In this document: positions 7,061 to 15,289 of the stretch, in pieces
Position numbering within the stretch: position 1 is the stretch's first letter
How the letters are laid out: every line of letters begins with the position of its first letter
NCBI GenBank assembly: GCA_017619795.1
Contig: JAFZRP010000026.1
Location: forward strand, 1 to 45,064
Origin: Treponema sp.
Lineage (GTDB): Bacteria; Spirochaetota; Spirochaetia; Treponematales; Treponemataceae
Direction: 5' to 3'
DNA length: 45,064 nt
The notes under the pieces: model-generated
Databases searched by the model: none
The model's input: the letters and a program-made list of their open reading frames with translations, nothing else
What the model was told of the DNA's origin: nothing
Program-made: the position numbers and the translations under genes

Positions 7061-8302
7061 TTATTTATGATGAGTATGTGCCAGGCGCCATTCAATTGAT
7101 TTTCTGAGGTACTCAACGTATTCATCATCCTCGCACATTGTTTTTCCGCCTGCATTTGAAAGCTTAGCAACAGGTCTGTTGTTACATTCGGTAACCTTCA
7201 TAACAATATTCAAGGATGGTACATCGGTATCGTTTGCAATGTAAGTTCCAATTCCAAAGGCAACCTTTGATTTATCCTTAAAGTAACTGTAAAGTGCAGA
7301 AGCGCGTTCAAAGTCAAGGCTGTCGCTGAAAAGCAGAGTCTTACTCTTAGGATTTACGCGCTCATCGTGATATTTATCATAATATTTCTGGAAGTGAGCA
7401 ACCCATTCATCACCCCACTTATATGGATCTCCTGAATCGTGGCGAACACCGGCAAAGCAGATTGAGTAAGTGTAGCCCATATCAAGGTGAGCAGTTTCAT
7501 CACCGATTGTATCTGTAAGATAAGTTCCGTTCAAAACGCCGTATTCCTTTGTCCAGGCATCCATTGCAAGCTTATTTGAGTAAGCAGGATTATACATAGG
7601 ATTTCCCTGACCAACACACATAATAAACTCATGTGCCATTGTTCCTACAGCAAGAACCTTGTATTTCATTGCAAGATAAACATTTGAGGTTCCAACACAC
7701 TTAGATTCCTTGTAGTTCGGATTATTTTCGGTAAGAACCTTTACGGCAAGCTCCTGAGCTTCGGCACTAAGACGACGACGCAAACCAAACTCAGAAAATG
7801 GTCCAAGATTATATTTTCCGGTAACAAGCCAGTTTTTCTTTTCTTCAAGACGGCGCTTGTACTGCTCAAAAAGCTCATCATAATCATACTGCATACGGAA
7901 ATAAACTTCGTTTACAATTGCAAGCACCGGAATCTCGTACATGGAAGTATTGAGCCAGGTACCAATTGCATTGATTGAAAGTCCGCATGGAGAATCCTCA
8001 GTGATTTCAAAATCGCCAAAACGAGGCTTCCAGATTTGAAGATGGTCAATATAATCCTCGTGCAGCCATTCGATTGTCTGTAAATAAGCAAGCTCGTCCT
8101 CGGAGAATCGGAGCGAACAATAATTGTGAATCTGCTCCTTTATTTCCTCTACCATTTCGTGAGTAAACTTTACGCCTTCGTTTCTGCACTTAAAGGTCCA
8201 TCTTGTTTTATATGACGGAAACTGGTGATAAATTGCCTGTCCCATAGAAAACTTGTACAAATCTGTTTCAAGCAGGCTGGTAATAATTGGCTTTAATTTC
8301 AT
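7061..8302 (-). CDS. pncB: nicotinate phosphoribosyltransferase
   Basis: About 413 residues from ATG 8302. It converts nicotinate and PRPP to nicotinate mononucleotide, the first step of NAD salvage, and feeds the pathway completed by nadE directly downstream. Visible family features are TDLYKFSMGQAIYHQFP at the N-terminus, GLRRRLSAEAQ, GTMAHEFIMCVGQGN, GVRHDSGDPYKW and KLSNAGGKTMCEDD near the C-terminus. The start at 8302 is preferred to a TTG 12 bases upstream because GGAG lies 6 bases before it. Length matches bacterial PncB (about 400). Confidence 0.94.
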   Translation of the reverse strand: MKLKPIITSLLETDLYKFSMGQAIYHQFPSYKTRWTFKCRNEGVKFTHEMVEEIKEQIHNYCSLRFSEDELAYLQTIEWLHEDYIDHLQIWKPRFGDFEITEDSPCGLSINAIGTWLNTSMYEIPVLAIVNEVYFRMQYDYDELFEQYKRRLEEKKNWLVTGKYNLGPFSEFGLRRRLSAEAQELAVKVLTENNPNYKESKCVGTSNVYLAMKYKVLAVGTMAHEFIMCVGQGNPMYNPAYSNKLAMDAWTKEYGVLNGTYLTDTIGDETAHLDMGYTYSICFAGVRHDSGDPYKWGDEWVAHFQKYYDKYHDERVNPKSKTLLFSDSLDFERASALYSYFKDKSKVAFGIGTYIANDTDVPSLNIVMKVTECNNRPVAKLSNAGGKTMCEDDEYVEYLRKSIEWRLAHTHHK

Positions 8303-8358
8303 TTGAATCTCCAAAATAGAAGCATTTTAACTACTATATCATTTCTTAAAGAAAAAAG

Positions 8359-9498
8359 CTATTTTTTTAAAATGAAGAGATATTCAGAAACATGTATATT
8401 TCTTTCGTGAAGATTTCTGCTGCCACGGAAAGTATTGTAGTTTATGGCAGTGGTTTGCAAAGTACCGTATTTTTCAAGCATATTCTTCATTTCTTCAAAG
8501 CCTATAAAGCCTTCAGAGTTATAGGAGATGATGATGTATTTAGCCTTAAGGTTAGCGACAATTTGTTCCAGGGAGCTTAGCGCTGCGGCGGCTTTATTGA
8601 ACTGGGAACGGTTCCAGTCCTGGGTGATTCCGCTTACACGGCTTATTTCTACATCAAGCTTGTTTTTTAGGATGAGGTTGAGCATAAAATAGTTTGAGCC
8701 ATACGGATGCTGATTATACGGCGGATCAAGATAAGCTACATCAAGCTCGGTAAGCTCTTTTGAAAGCTCCACTGCATCCTTCTGGTAAACTGTAAGCTCA
8801 GATTCAAAATTGCTGAACACAGGAGCTTTAAGTTCAATCTTACCAAGGATTCTTGTAAGGGCATTTTTACCCGAAGCACCAAAACACCCGATTCCCGTAT
8901 TTTTATCTTTATAAAAGCCTTTGAAAACTCCACTTGTATTTACGTGGATTGAGGCTTCTGTTATCAGCGGGGCAAGAAAAAACTTTCGCAGAGTGTTTTG
9001 CACGCTAGAATTCTGTCCACTCTGTGCTGTTTGAGTTTCCGGAAGATATTTATCTATAAGATTCCGGTAAGTGTCTATTAGAAGTGCATTTTCGTGAGTA
9101 TAAAAAACTCGCTCGCCTGACTTGATATTTGAATCATCCTTTGGAGCGTAGTTTTCTGTAATAATACCCGGGATTTTTTTCTTTTCACATTCAGAAATAA
9201 GCTGCTTTCGTATTTCTTCGCATTCTTTTTCGGGATAAGCTTTTTTGTTAGAAAGATAGCAGCTGCTTATAACGCTGGCATAATTTTCAAGATCATTTAC
9301 GATAAGCTCAGAGGAATGACTTTTGAGCATTCTTGCCACAATTCCTGAACCGGAAAATAAATCGGCACAGACCAACTTTTCCTTTCCAAGCTCACCAGAG
9401 ATTTTTTCAACTTCCTTTTCGATATTTCCTATAAGAAGCCTTTTGTTTCCAATATATGTAATTATTTGAGCAGTTCTGTATTCAGGATTTTCGGTCAT
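8359..9498 (-). CDS. D12-class DNA adenine N6-methyltransferase (solitary)
   Basis: 379 residues. It has the SAM-binding motif DLFSGSG (46-52) and the catalytic motif DPPY (258-261, in VAYLDPPYNQHPYGS), in the Dam/D12 order. It should methylate adenine in a specific DNA site. The N-terminal RTAQIITYIGNKRLLIGNI is typical of the D12 subclass (YxGxK). No restriction endonuclease or specificity subunit is adjacent: upstream is udp (9-base gap) and downstream is pncB. It is therefore a solitary methylase or a remnant of a modification system. The recognition site cannot be read from sequence. Confidence 0.87.
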   Translation of the reverse strand: MTENPEYRTAQIITYIGNKRLLIGNIEKEVEKISGELGKEKLVCADLFSGSGIVARMLKSHSSELIVNDLENYASVISSCYLSNKKAYPEKECEEIRKQLISECEKKKIPGIITENYAPKDDSNIKSGERVFYTHENALLIDTYRNLIDKYLPETQTAQSGQNSSVQNTLRKFFLAPLITEASIHVNTSGVFKGFYKDKNTGIGCFGASGKNALTRILGKIELKAPVFSNFESELTVYQKDAVELSKELTELDVAYLDPPYNQHPYGSNYFMLNLILKNKLDVEISRVSGITQDWNRSQFNKAAAALSSLEQIVANLKAKYIIISYNSEGFIGFEEMKNMLEKYGTLQTTAINYNTFRGSRNLHERNIHVSEYLFILKK

Positions 9499-9507
9499 AT
9501 CAGGCCT

Positions 9508-10293
9508 TTAGCTGTTTAATTTTTTATCCTGCTCAATAAGACGGCGAAGAGCTTCAACGCCAACAGAAATTGCAAGCTCTGTATCGTGAGCCTGTTTGTT
9601 AGGCAAGCCTTTTTTTGCACGCTCCTGATTTGCAACAACAAGAAAACAGGAACCTACCCTTACGCGTAAAAACTGACCGGCTATAAAAAGTGCAGCACTT
9701 TCCATCTCGGAAGCAAGACAGCCCATTCTTAGCCAGGCCTGCCATTTGTTTTCCAGCTCATAGCTTACAGGCATAACCTCCGGCTCGTGCTGGCCGAAAA
9801 AGGAATCCTTGCACTGAACAACGCCTGTATGATAAGGCGCCTTTAACGAACCCGCCGCCTGTACCAACGCATTAACGCACTCAATATCTGCAACGGCCGG
9901 ATATTCAATTGGAGCAAACTCGCGGCTTGTGCCTTCCATTCTTACGGCGCCGGTTGCTATTACAATATCACCGCCAAGAACTTCTTCCTGCATTCCGCCG
10001 CAGGTACCTACACGAATGAACGTGTGGGCACCGCATTTAGAAAGCTCCTCTATGGCGATTGCAGCAGAAGGTCCACCAATTCCAGTTGAAGTAACACTTA
10101 CTTTTTCACCGGCGAGAGTTCCTGTATATGTTGTATATTCCCGTACGTCTGCAACAAGCTTTGCATTCTCAAAATGAGCGGCAATCTTTTCGCAGCGCTT
10201 CGGGTCGCCCGGCATGATAATGTATTTACCGATATCTTCCGGTCCAACTCCCGTGTGATACTGTTTTCCAGAACCTTCTGTGTAATCTACCAT
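9508..10293 (-). CDS. udp: uridine phosphorylase
   Basis: About 261 residues from ATG 10293. It cleaves uridine with phosphate to uracil and ribose-1-phosphate. NP-I family features are [12 protein letters not shown] (phosphate-binding), [25 protein letters not shown] and MESAALF. Arginines in GDPKR and IRVGTCGG fit the phosphate site. GGAG lies 6 bases before ATG 10293; the upstream in-frame TTG is less likely. It follows the beta-helix gene by 12 bases and precedes the methylase by 9, so the three may share a transcript. A nucleoside ABC importer is encoded elsewhere in the window (32131-37307). Related nucleoside phosphorylases are the main alternative. Confidence 0.88.
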   Translation of the reverse strand: MVDYTEGSGKQYHTGVGPEDIGKYIIMPGDPKRCEKIAAHFENAKLVADVREYTTYTGTLAGEKVSVTSTGIGGPSAAIAIEELSKCGAHTFIRVGTCGGMQEEVLGGDIVIATGAVRMEGTSREFAPIEYPAVADIECVNALVQAAGSLKAPYHTGVVQCKDSFFGQHEPEVMPVSYELENKWQAWLRMGCLASEMESAALFIAGQFLRVRVGSCFLVVANQERAKKGLPNKQAHDTELAISVGVEALRRLIEQDKKLNS

Positions 10294-10305
10294 AGTTTTC
10301 TCCAA

Positions 10306-11622
10306 TTATTTATTAGGGAGTGCCTGAGCACCGTGACCCTTTACAGCACCAAATAACTTCATTGTATTCTCTGAGAATGGATACTTGTTAGCATACATAG
10401 ATACCTTAGAAGTAATTGAGCCCTGCTTATTCATACCAAGTGCTGCTCTAAGCTGATTTGCTTCTGAATTAGGATCAAAGTCTGTTTTTTCTGTGTAAGA
10501 AGCAGAAAGGAAGCCTTCAAGATAAGCCTGATCAAGCATTCCCTTGAATACTGAAGGATCCTTAAGTGCAATGTTGTCTTCGCAGCTTTCAATACCGTCT
10601 GTATCTTCGAAATCTTCAAAAGCAGCAGAATCAACCTTAAGATATTTTACAGATGGGCTAACTGTGTAGCTTACATCACCCTTCTTGTTAAGGAAGAAGA
10701 TGTTGTCATCAAGAGTAACTTTAGCTTCTCCCTTTGTATTGTTTTTGCTGTTATCAAAACCAGACATAATGCTCAAACCAAGAATATTGTGGCTGATATT
10801 TGCATCAACCTTGCTGAGAGCACGAACACCGTATCCCATATCGCCAAAATCCTTTGTTCGGCTCCATGTGAAGAGAACTGTGTTGTATTCAAAGTTCATT
10901 TTTGTTGCAAATTTGTTTGCACTTCTGCATGAAACGTTACAAGCCATCATACGGCTGGAAAGGAATACATTGTTTCTGATGTTTACGGTTCCTGTAAGAT
11001 GGTTAAGGTTCAAAGCATAGTTAGAACTGTTAAGGAAAAGACAGTTAGAAATAGTAATAGTTCCGTCTGTATTTCCGTACATAAGATACTTCTTCAAAGA
11101 AGCATAAGGATAATCACCCTTTGTAGGTGGTTCAAGCCACATACCTGTTTCTACACCCTCTGGTTTTCCTTCCTTTGAGTGATAAGCGTTTACTTCACTG
11201 TGGTCAATAATAAATCCATCGAATACAGTGTTGCCTTTAGGATCAGTGATATTGAACTCAACTGTACCATTCTTTGGTGGAGTTGCATTCATATCCATTG
11301 AAGGTCTGATTGTTGTAAGGTTTTTAGCGATATCGCGTGAACTGAAATCAGCTGAATAACCGCCATAAAGCTCTACAGGCTTGTCTATTTCAATAAAACC
11401 ACAGGCAGCCTTTCCTGTATAATTACCGGCAGCAACAAGAATCTTGTCTCCTGGTGCAGCCTGTTCAACTGCTTTCCAGATTGAATTCAAAGGCTCTGCA
11501 GGACTAGTTCCCGGATTCTTCTTTTTTCCATCTGGTGAAACATACCATGTAGTTGCCAATGCTGGAACTACGATTGCTGCTGAAACAATGAATGTTGCAA
11601 GCAGCTTTTTCATCTCTCTCAT
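10306..11622 (-). CDS. secreted right-handed beta-helix protein
   Basis: 438 residues. A Sec signal peptide (about 1-23, ending PALA before TTWYVSPDG) directs it out of the cytoplasm; there is no lipobox. The start follows AGGAGG by 7 bases. The opening TTWYVSPDGKKKNPGTSP and PGDKILVAAGNYTG are typical of DUF1565/pectate-lyase-like beta-helix proteins. Repeated N-rich strands (TITISNCLFLNSSNYALNL, TGTVNIRNNVFLSSR) form the helix coils. Polysaccharide binding or degradation is plausible for the fold, but no catalytic residues can be assigned. It lies just upstream of udp. Confidence 0.75.
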   Translation of the reverse strand: MREMKKLLATFIVSAAIVVPALATTWYVSPDGKKKNPGTSPAEPLNSIWKAVEQAAPGDKILVAAGNYTGKAACGFIEIDKPVELYGGYSADFSSRDIAKNLTTIRPSMDMNATPPKNGTVEFNITDPKGNTVFDGFIIDHSEVNAYHSKEGKPEGVETGMWLEPPTKGDYPYASLKKYLMYGNTDGTITISNCLFLNSSNYALNLNHLTGTVNIRNNVFLSSRMMACNVSCRSANKFATKMNFEYNTVLFTWSRTKDFGDMGYGVRALSKVDANISHNILGLSIMSGFDNSKNNTKGEAKVTLDDNIFFLNKKGDVSYTVSPSVKYLKVDSAAFEDFEDTDGIESCEDNIALKDPSVFKGMLDQAYLEGFLSASYTEKTDFDPNSEANQLRAALGMNKQGSITSKVSMYANKYPFSENTMKLFGAVKGHGAQALPNK

Positions 11623-11682
11623 ATTATTACCTCCTGAAAATGAGAAAAAATTTTAAAAAAAACATTTTTTTATAATATTATA

Positions 11683-11711
11683 ATGCTATTCCTTTTGATG
11701 TACGGTGTCAA
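11683..11711 (-). promoter_or_regulatory. promoter of the beta-helix/udp/methylase unit
   Basis: TTGACA (11711-11706, minus strand) overlaps the stop codon of the HD-GYP gene. A 17-base spacer leads to TAGCAT (11688-11683). An AT-rich tract with TATAAT-like sequence follows, so the exact -10 box is uncertain. Confidence 0.4.
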
Positions 11712-14107
11712 GATAAATTGATTTTGATATTGGTAAGGGCAACCTGGTCGCCAGTGAGTGCAATAAGTATTTCTGGAACATCGGCCTTTATTGTAGTTGT
11801 ACTTCTTATGGCAATTCCACAGTTAAGTGTTTCCATTTTTACTGTATGACCAATACGCTGAAGCCTGACAGTACAGTCCATACCCTGCTTATTAGTCTGC
11901 TTCCAGTCATCCCACCCATTAAAATCATCAGTTTTATTAATTATAATTCGATTACTTACATAATCATAAGATTCCCAGGTTTCTCCATCGAGTCTTAAAA
12001 CGGCAAACTCTTTATATCCCTCGCCCTTAAACTTTTTATCTTTAGAATAGAAAATAGAAACAAACGGACAATGCCAGATAAGACGTGCCGTAGGTAGACT
12101 CATAGTGTGGAATGAGATTTCAAGCTCATTCTTAAGGACAATTCCTTCTGTTGCAGCAGAACACCAGTCATTAACCTGAACATTAGGAACATCGCCGGCA
12201 GGCACATCAATAAAGCTGATTTTTTCTGCAATTCGCGGAATATAACTCTCGTCAATTAATTCATCAGATTTCTTAATATCGACATTTGAAATAAAGCAGT
12301 GTTCACCAGTAAGTCCAAGATATGCATAACGTATACCATCTTGTAAAGCAATTGTTACCTTTGCCAACTGGTAAGGTGATTTTATTTCTATATAAACGTG
12401 GTCTTCGTATCTTACCGCTTCTACATCATAATCAATGCCATTTTCGTAAGCCTGAATAAGTCCTTCTGCAGAAATGCTTGCTAATTGTACAATCTCTGTT
12501 TTATTTTTTCTGGCTTCTTTGCAGACTGTATATCCATCAAAACGAACCTCACCATGCTCGTAGTAAATCATATCTTTCTTTTTCTGTTCCGTGTCGTGAA
12601 TGCGTGCATCAAGAGAGTCAAAAATGATAAATGAAGGAATTGTTTTTTCTGAAAGGAAGTTTTTATCTGCCTTACAATGAAGATGGATTTTTGTAATTTC
12701 ATCGGAAATATGGATTCCTTCTGAATATTGCTTACGGTATTCCTCACAGACAAGTACATCTTTACCGGCAAGCTCGCGCACTTCCTCATGCTCCTTCATA
12801 GTATATTCTGTATCAATATCAATAAGATGGAGCATTATTTTTGCATAAACAGGATCAAACTGAGTTTCTATACCCTTTACAATTTCCTCGCGGACTCTCT
12901 GCTGAGGAATCGGGTCACGGTAGCTTCGGCGGGAGGTCATTGCATCGTAAGCATCGGCAACTGCAATAATTCGGGCAATATCAGGAATGTCTGCACCCTT
13001 TAAGCAATAAGGATACCCTCTTCCGTCATACCGTTCATGATGGAACTTAGCCGCAATACTTAAATAAGGCGATTGAGTAATACTCGAAAGAATCTGACTT
13101 CCAATTACAGGATGTTTTTTTATTTCTGCAAACTCTTCGTCTGTAAGCCTACCGGTTTTATTTATTATGGAAATCGGAATTCCAATTTTTCCTACATCGT
13201 GTAAAAGACCGGCAAAATAAATCTCACCACATTCCCGCGGAGTTTTACCGGCATTTATAGCAATCTGTCTTGCATACTCTGCAACTCGAGTAGAATGACC
13301 GTGAGTATACGCATCCTTTGCATCTATGGCATTTGCAAGAGCTTCAGCTGTCTGTTCAAACAGAATCTGCATCTTCTGCTGCTCTTCCTTCAACATGTCA
13401 ATTTCAATTTTGTTCACCTTTTCAACTGTGCGATTCATGTCAAGAAGAACAAAAATGTAAAGCAATGCGGCTTCTGCTACGATTGCCATATTCGTAAGCG
13501 AAAGCCCATACGTAAAAATCTGAATGACTGTTGCAATAATTGGAAGCAGCGCAATTATAACAAGCGGAATACCAATATTTTTTGAGATTCGCTTAAAATA
13601 CTGAAGGATTACAGAAAACTGCAGGAAAATACTTGTAAATGGGGCAATATAACAGATTATAAAGCCTGGTCCACGCTGATAACGATTCATTTCATCGAAG
13701 GTGTAATAAAAGCCGACAAACTGAGACAAAACAAGCAGAATTACACCCAGAATAAAAAATGTATTTACAAGCTGAAGCCGAACAGGCGGATTCTGAAGCT
13801 TACCTTCGCGAGTAAAAAGCCCAAGCAAATATTTATTATAGAAGAAAATTATAAGAAGCGACAGAAAATAAACAAGGAAATTAGAAATGCGGACCATCCA
13901 GTAGCCTAACTGCGATGGATCGCCCCTATAAAGATAAGCGTATCTGTCCGCAATAAGCAGAAGAGCGGCACATAATTCCATAAATACTAGCGAGAATCTG
14001 CGTTTTTTTTCAAGAGATTTTGTAAAGAAAGCCAGAATTGCCAGAATGGTACATATTCCGCTTAAGAAAAGCATGAAATTAAGCTGATGCTCTCTTAGAA
14101 AATCCAT
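11708..14107 (-). CDS. membrane HD-GYP domain protein with duplicated C-terminal beta domain
   Basis: 799 residues. About seven membrane helices occupy the first 225 residues, followed by a short coiled segment (225-255). The HD-GYP domain spans about 255-430: HGHSTRVAEYA, LLHDVGKIG (H303, D304), KKHPVIG, HHERYDGRGYP (356-366) and ADAYDAMTSRRSYR. All metal- and substrate-binding residues are present, so cyclic-di-GMP phosphodiesterase activity is likely. The C-terminal 350 residues match no domain I recognise. They look like two related beta-rich repeats, each ending in a similar block: LTGEHCFISNVDIK (near 600) and LTGDQVALTNIKI (near 785). A GGAG site precedes the ATG. It appears monocistronic. 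Confidence 0.86.
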   Translation of the reverse strand: MDFLREHQLNFMLFLSGICTILAILAFFTKSLEKKRRFSLVFMELCAALLLIADRYAYLYRGDPSQLGYWMVRISNFLVYFLSLLIIFFYNKYLLGLFTREGKLQNPPVRLQLVNTFFILGVILLVLSQFVGFYYTFDEMNRYQRGPGFIICYIAPFTSIFLQFSVILQYFKRISKNIGIPLVIIALLPIIATVIQIFTYGLSLTNMAIVAEAALLYIFVLLDMNRTVEKVNKIEIDMLKEEQQKMQILFEQTAEALANAIDAKDAYTHGHSTRVAEYARQIAINAGKTPRECGEIYFAGLLHDVGKIGIPISIINKTGRLTDEEFAEIKKHPVIGSQILSSITQSPYLSIAAKFHHERYDGRGYPYCLKGADIPDIARIIAVADAYDAMTSRRSYRDPIPQQRVREEIVKGIETQFDPVYAKIMLHLIDIDTEYTMKEHEEVRELAGKDVLVCEEYRKQYSEGIHISDEITKIHLHCKADKNFLSEKTIPSFIIFDSLDARIHDTEQKKKDMIYYEHGEVRFDGYTVCKEARKNKTEIVQLASISAEGLIQAYENGIDYDVEAVRYEDHVYIEIKSPYQLAKVTIALQDGIRYAYLGLTGEHCFISNVDIKKSDELIDESYIPRIAEKISFIDVPAGDVPNVQVNDWCSAATEGIVLKNELEISFHTMSLPTARLIWHCPFVSIFYSKDKKFKGEGYKEFAVLRLDGETWESYDYVSNRIIINKTDDFNGWDDWKQTNKQGMDCTVRLQRIGHTVKMETLNCGIAIRSTTTIKADVPEILIALTGDQVALTNIKINLS

Positions 14108-14162
14108 ACTCCGTGTGCCTCTTATATTCTACGTATGAATACGCATAAGATATAACAGAATG

Positions 14163-14191
14163 ATTATATCACAGAATATGAAGATTTGCCA
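14163..14191 (-). promoter_or_regulatory. possible promoter of HD-GYP gene
   Basis: TATAAT (14168-14163, minus strand), preceded at 17 bases by TGGCAA, a weak -35. The leader would be about 50 bases and contains the ribosome site. Confidence 0.35.
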
Positions 14192-14195
14192 CAAT

Positions 14196-14624
14196 TTAAA
14201 CGTTTAACAATTTGTACAATAACCTGTACAATTCCGCAGCTTCTTCTTGAGAGAGTGAAAGACAAGAACCCATGGCAGGAGGGATATCGGCAGCTTTTTC
14301 GCGCAGGGCCATTCCCTCCTTAGTAATTGCAACATTAACAATGCGTTCATCACTTTTAGCACGGGTTCTTGTGAGGAGGTCTTTTTTTTCCATTGATTTC
14401 AGGAGTGGAGAAAGAGTGCCTGTATCAAGAAAAAGTTTTTTGCCAAGCTCGCAAACAGAAATTTCCTGCTGCTCCCACAAAACCATCAGAACAATGTACT
14501 GAGTATATGTCAAATCAAGTGGCTTTAAAAGCGGTGTGTATCTTCGGAGAACCTCTCGCGAAGCAGCATATAACGGAAAACAAAGTTGATTTTCAAGCTT
14601 TAGGCAATCAAACTTATCACTCAT
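14196..14624 (-). CDS. ohrR: organic-hydroperoxide-sensing MarR-type repressor
   Basis: 142 residues. It is a winged-helix MarR-family repressor. The N-terminal LENQLCFPLYAASRE places a cysteine at position 15, the redox-sensing residue of OhrR, and the body closely follows the known OhrR pattern (LDLTYTQYIVLMVLWE, DTGTLSPLLKSMEKKDL, DERIVNVAIT). C7 is a second N-terminal cysteine, but a distal C-terminal cysteine is absent, so it looks like the one-Cys class whose C15 forms mixed disulfides with low-molecular-weight thiols. It lies 18 bases downstream of the glutathione peroxidase gene and is probably co-transcribed and autoregulated through the palindrome at 15205-15226. Confidence 0.9.
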   Translation of the reverse strand: MSDKFDCLKLENQLCFPLYAASREVLRRYTPLLKPLDLTYTQYIVLMVLWEQQEISVCELGKKLFLDTGTLSPLLKSMEKKDLLTRTRAKSDERIVNVAITKEGMALREKAADIPPAMGSCLSLSQEEAAELYRLLYKLLNV

Positions 14625-14642
14625 TCTCTACTCCAGCTTACA

Positions 14643-15182
14643 CTACAGCAAAGCTGCAATGCTTTCATCAATTTTTTCAGGTTCAACAGTAGACTCAAAG
14701 CGATCAACAACCTTACCGCTGCGGTCTACAAGAAACTTTGTAAAGTTCCATTTAATTTCTGGATTATTTTTATAGTCACGATCAATTGCAGAAACAACAG
14801 CCTTCATCACTGCTCCCTTTACTCCTGTAAAGCCTTTAAAACCCTGCTGTGTCTTAAGGAACTTGTAAAGCTCAGTCGCATTCGGACCGTTTACTTCAAT
14901 TTTCTTAAACTGATCAAAGGTTGTGTTGTACTTCATAGTACAGAACTCATGAATCTCATCATCTTCGCCAGGAGCCTGGTGACCAAACTGATCGCAAGGG
15001 AAATCAAGAATCTCAAGTCCCTTTTCATGGTATTTCTGATAAAGCTCTTCAAGTCCTTTGTACTGAGGAGTAAAACCACAACCAGTAGCTGTATTTACAA
15101 TCAGAAGAACCTTTTCTGAAAAATCAGCCATAGAAACTTCTGAACCATCACGCTTTGTAATCTTATAATCATAAATTGACAT
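14643..15182 (-). CDS. glutathione peroxidase family protein (Cys type)
   Basis: 179 residues. The active-site motif TATGCGFTPQ carries peroxidatic Cys35, encoded by TGT, so it is not a selenoprotein. FPCDQFGHQ gives C63 and the conserved Gln, and C81 (HEFCTMKY) is where the resolving cysteine of thioredoxin-dependent members lies. KWNFTKFLVDRSG holds the catalytic Trp and Asn. It reduces hydroperoxides, more likely with thioredoxin than glutathione. The AGGAG site and promoter are clear. It is the first gene of an operon with ohrR, so the regulator that usually controls Ohr appears to control this peroxidase instead. Confidence 0.92.
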   Translation of the reverse strand: MSIYDYKITKRDGSEVSMADFSEKVLLIVNTATGCGFTPQYKGLEELYQKYHEKGLEILDFPCDQFGHQAPGEDDEIHEFCTMKYNTTFDQFKKIEVNGPNATELYKFLKTQQGFKGFTGVKGAVMKAVVSAIDRDYKNNPEIKWNFTKFLVDRSGKVVDRFESTVEPEKIDESIAALL

Positions 15183-15204
15183 ATAGCATCTCCTATTGAT
15201 TCAC

Positions 15205-15234
15205 ATTATATTGTATACAATATAATTTTGTCAA
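15205..15234 (-). promoter_or_regulatory. peroxidase/ohrR promoter with OhrR-type operator
   Basis: On the minus strand TTGACA (15234-15229), 18-base spacer, TATAAT (15210-15205). A perfect 22-bp palindrome covers 15205-15226, with core TATTGTATACAATA, so it spans the -10 box and most of the spacer. This position fits repression, and the form (inverted ACAAT/ATTGT half-sites) fits MarR/OhrR operators. The downstream operon encodes OhrR itself. Confidence 0.8.
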
Positions 15235-15289
15235 GCATTTATTACAAAGATTTGTAAACAAAATCATTTTCAGTTGTTTATATTGTACT

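Noticed and set aside
8359..9498. Restriction-modification system
   Set aside because: Neighbours are udp and pncB; no endonuclease, specificity or toxin gene is adjacent.
14643..15182. Possible selenocysteine in the glutathione peroxidase
   Set aside because: The active-site codon is TGT (Cys); no in-frame TGA or SECIS-like hairpin is present.
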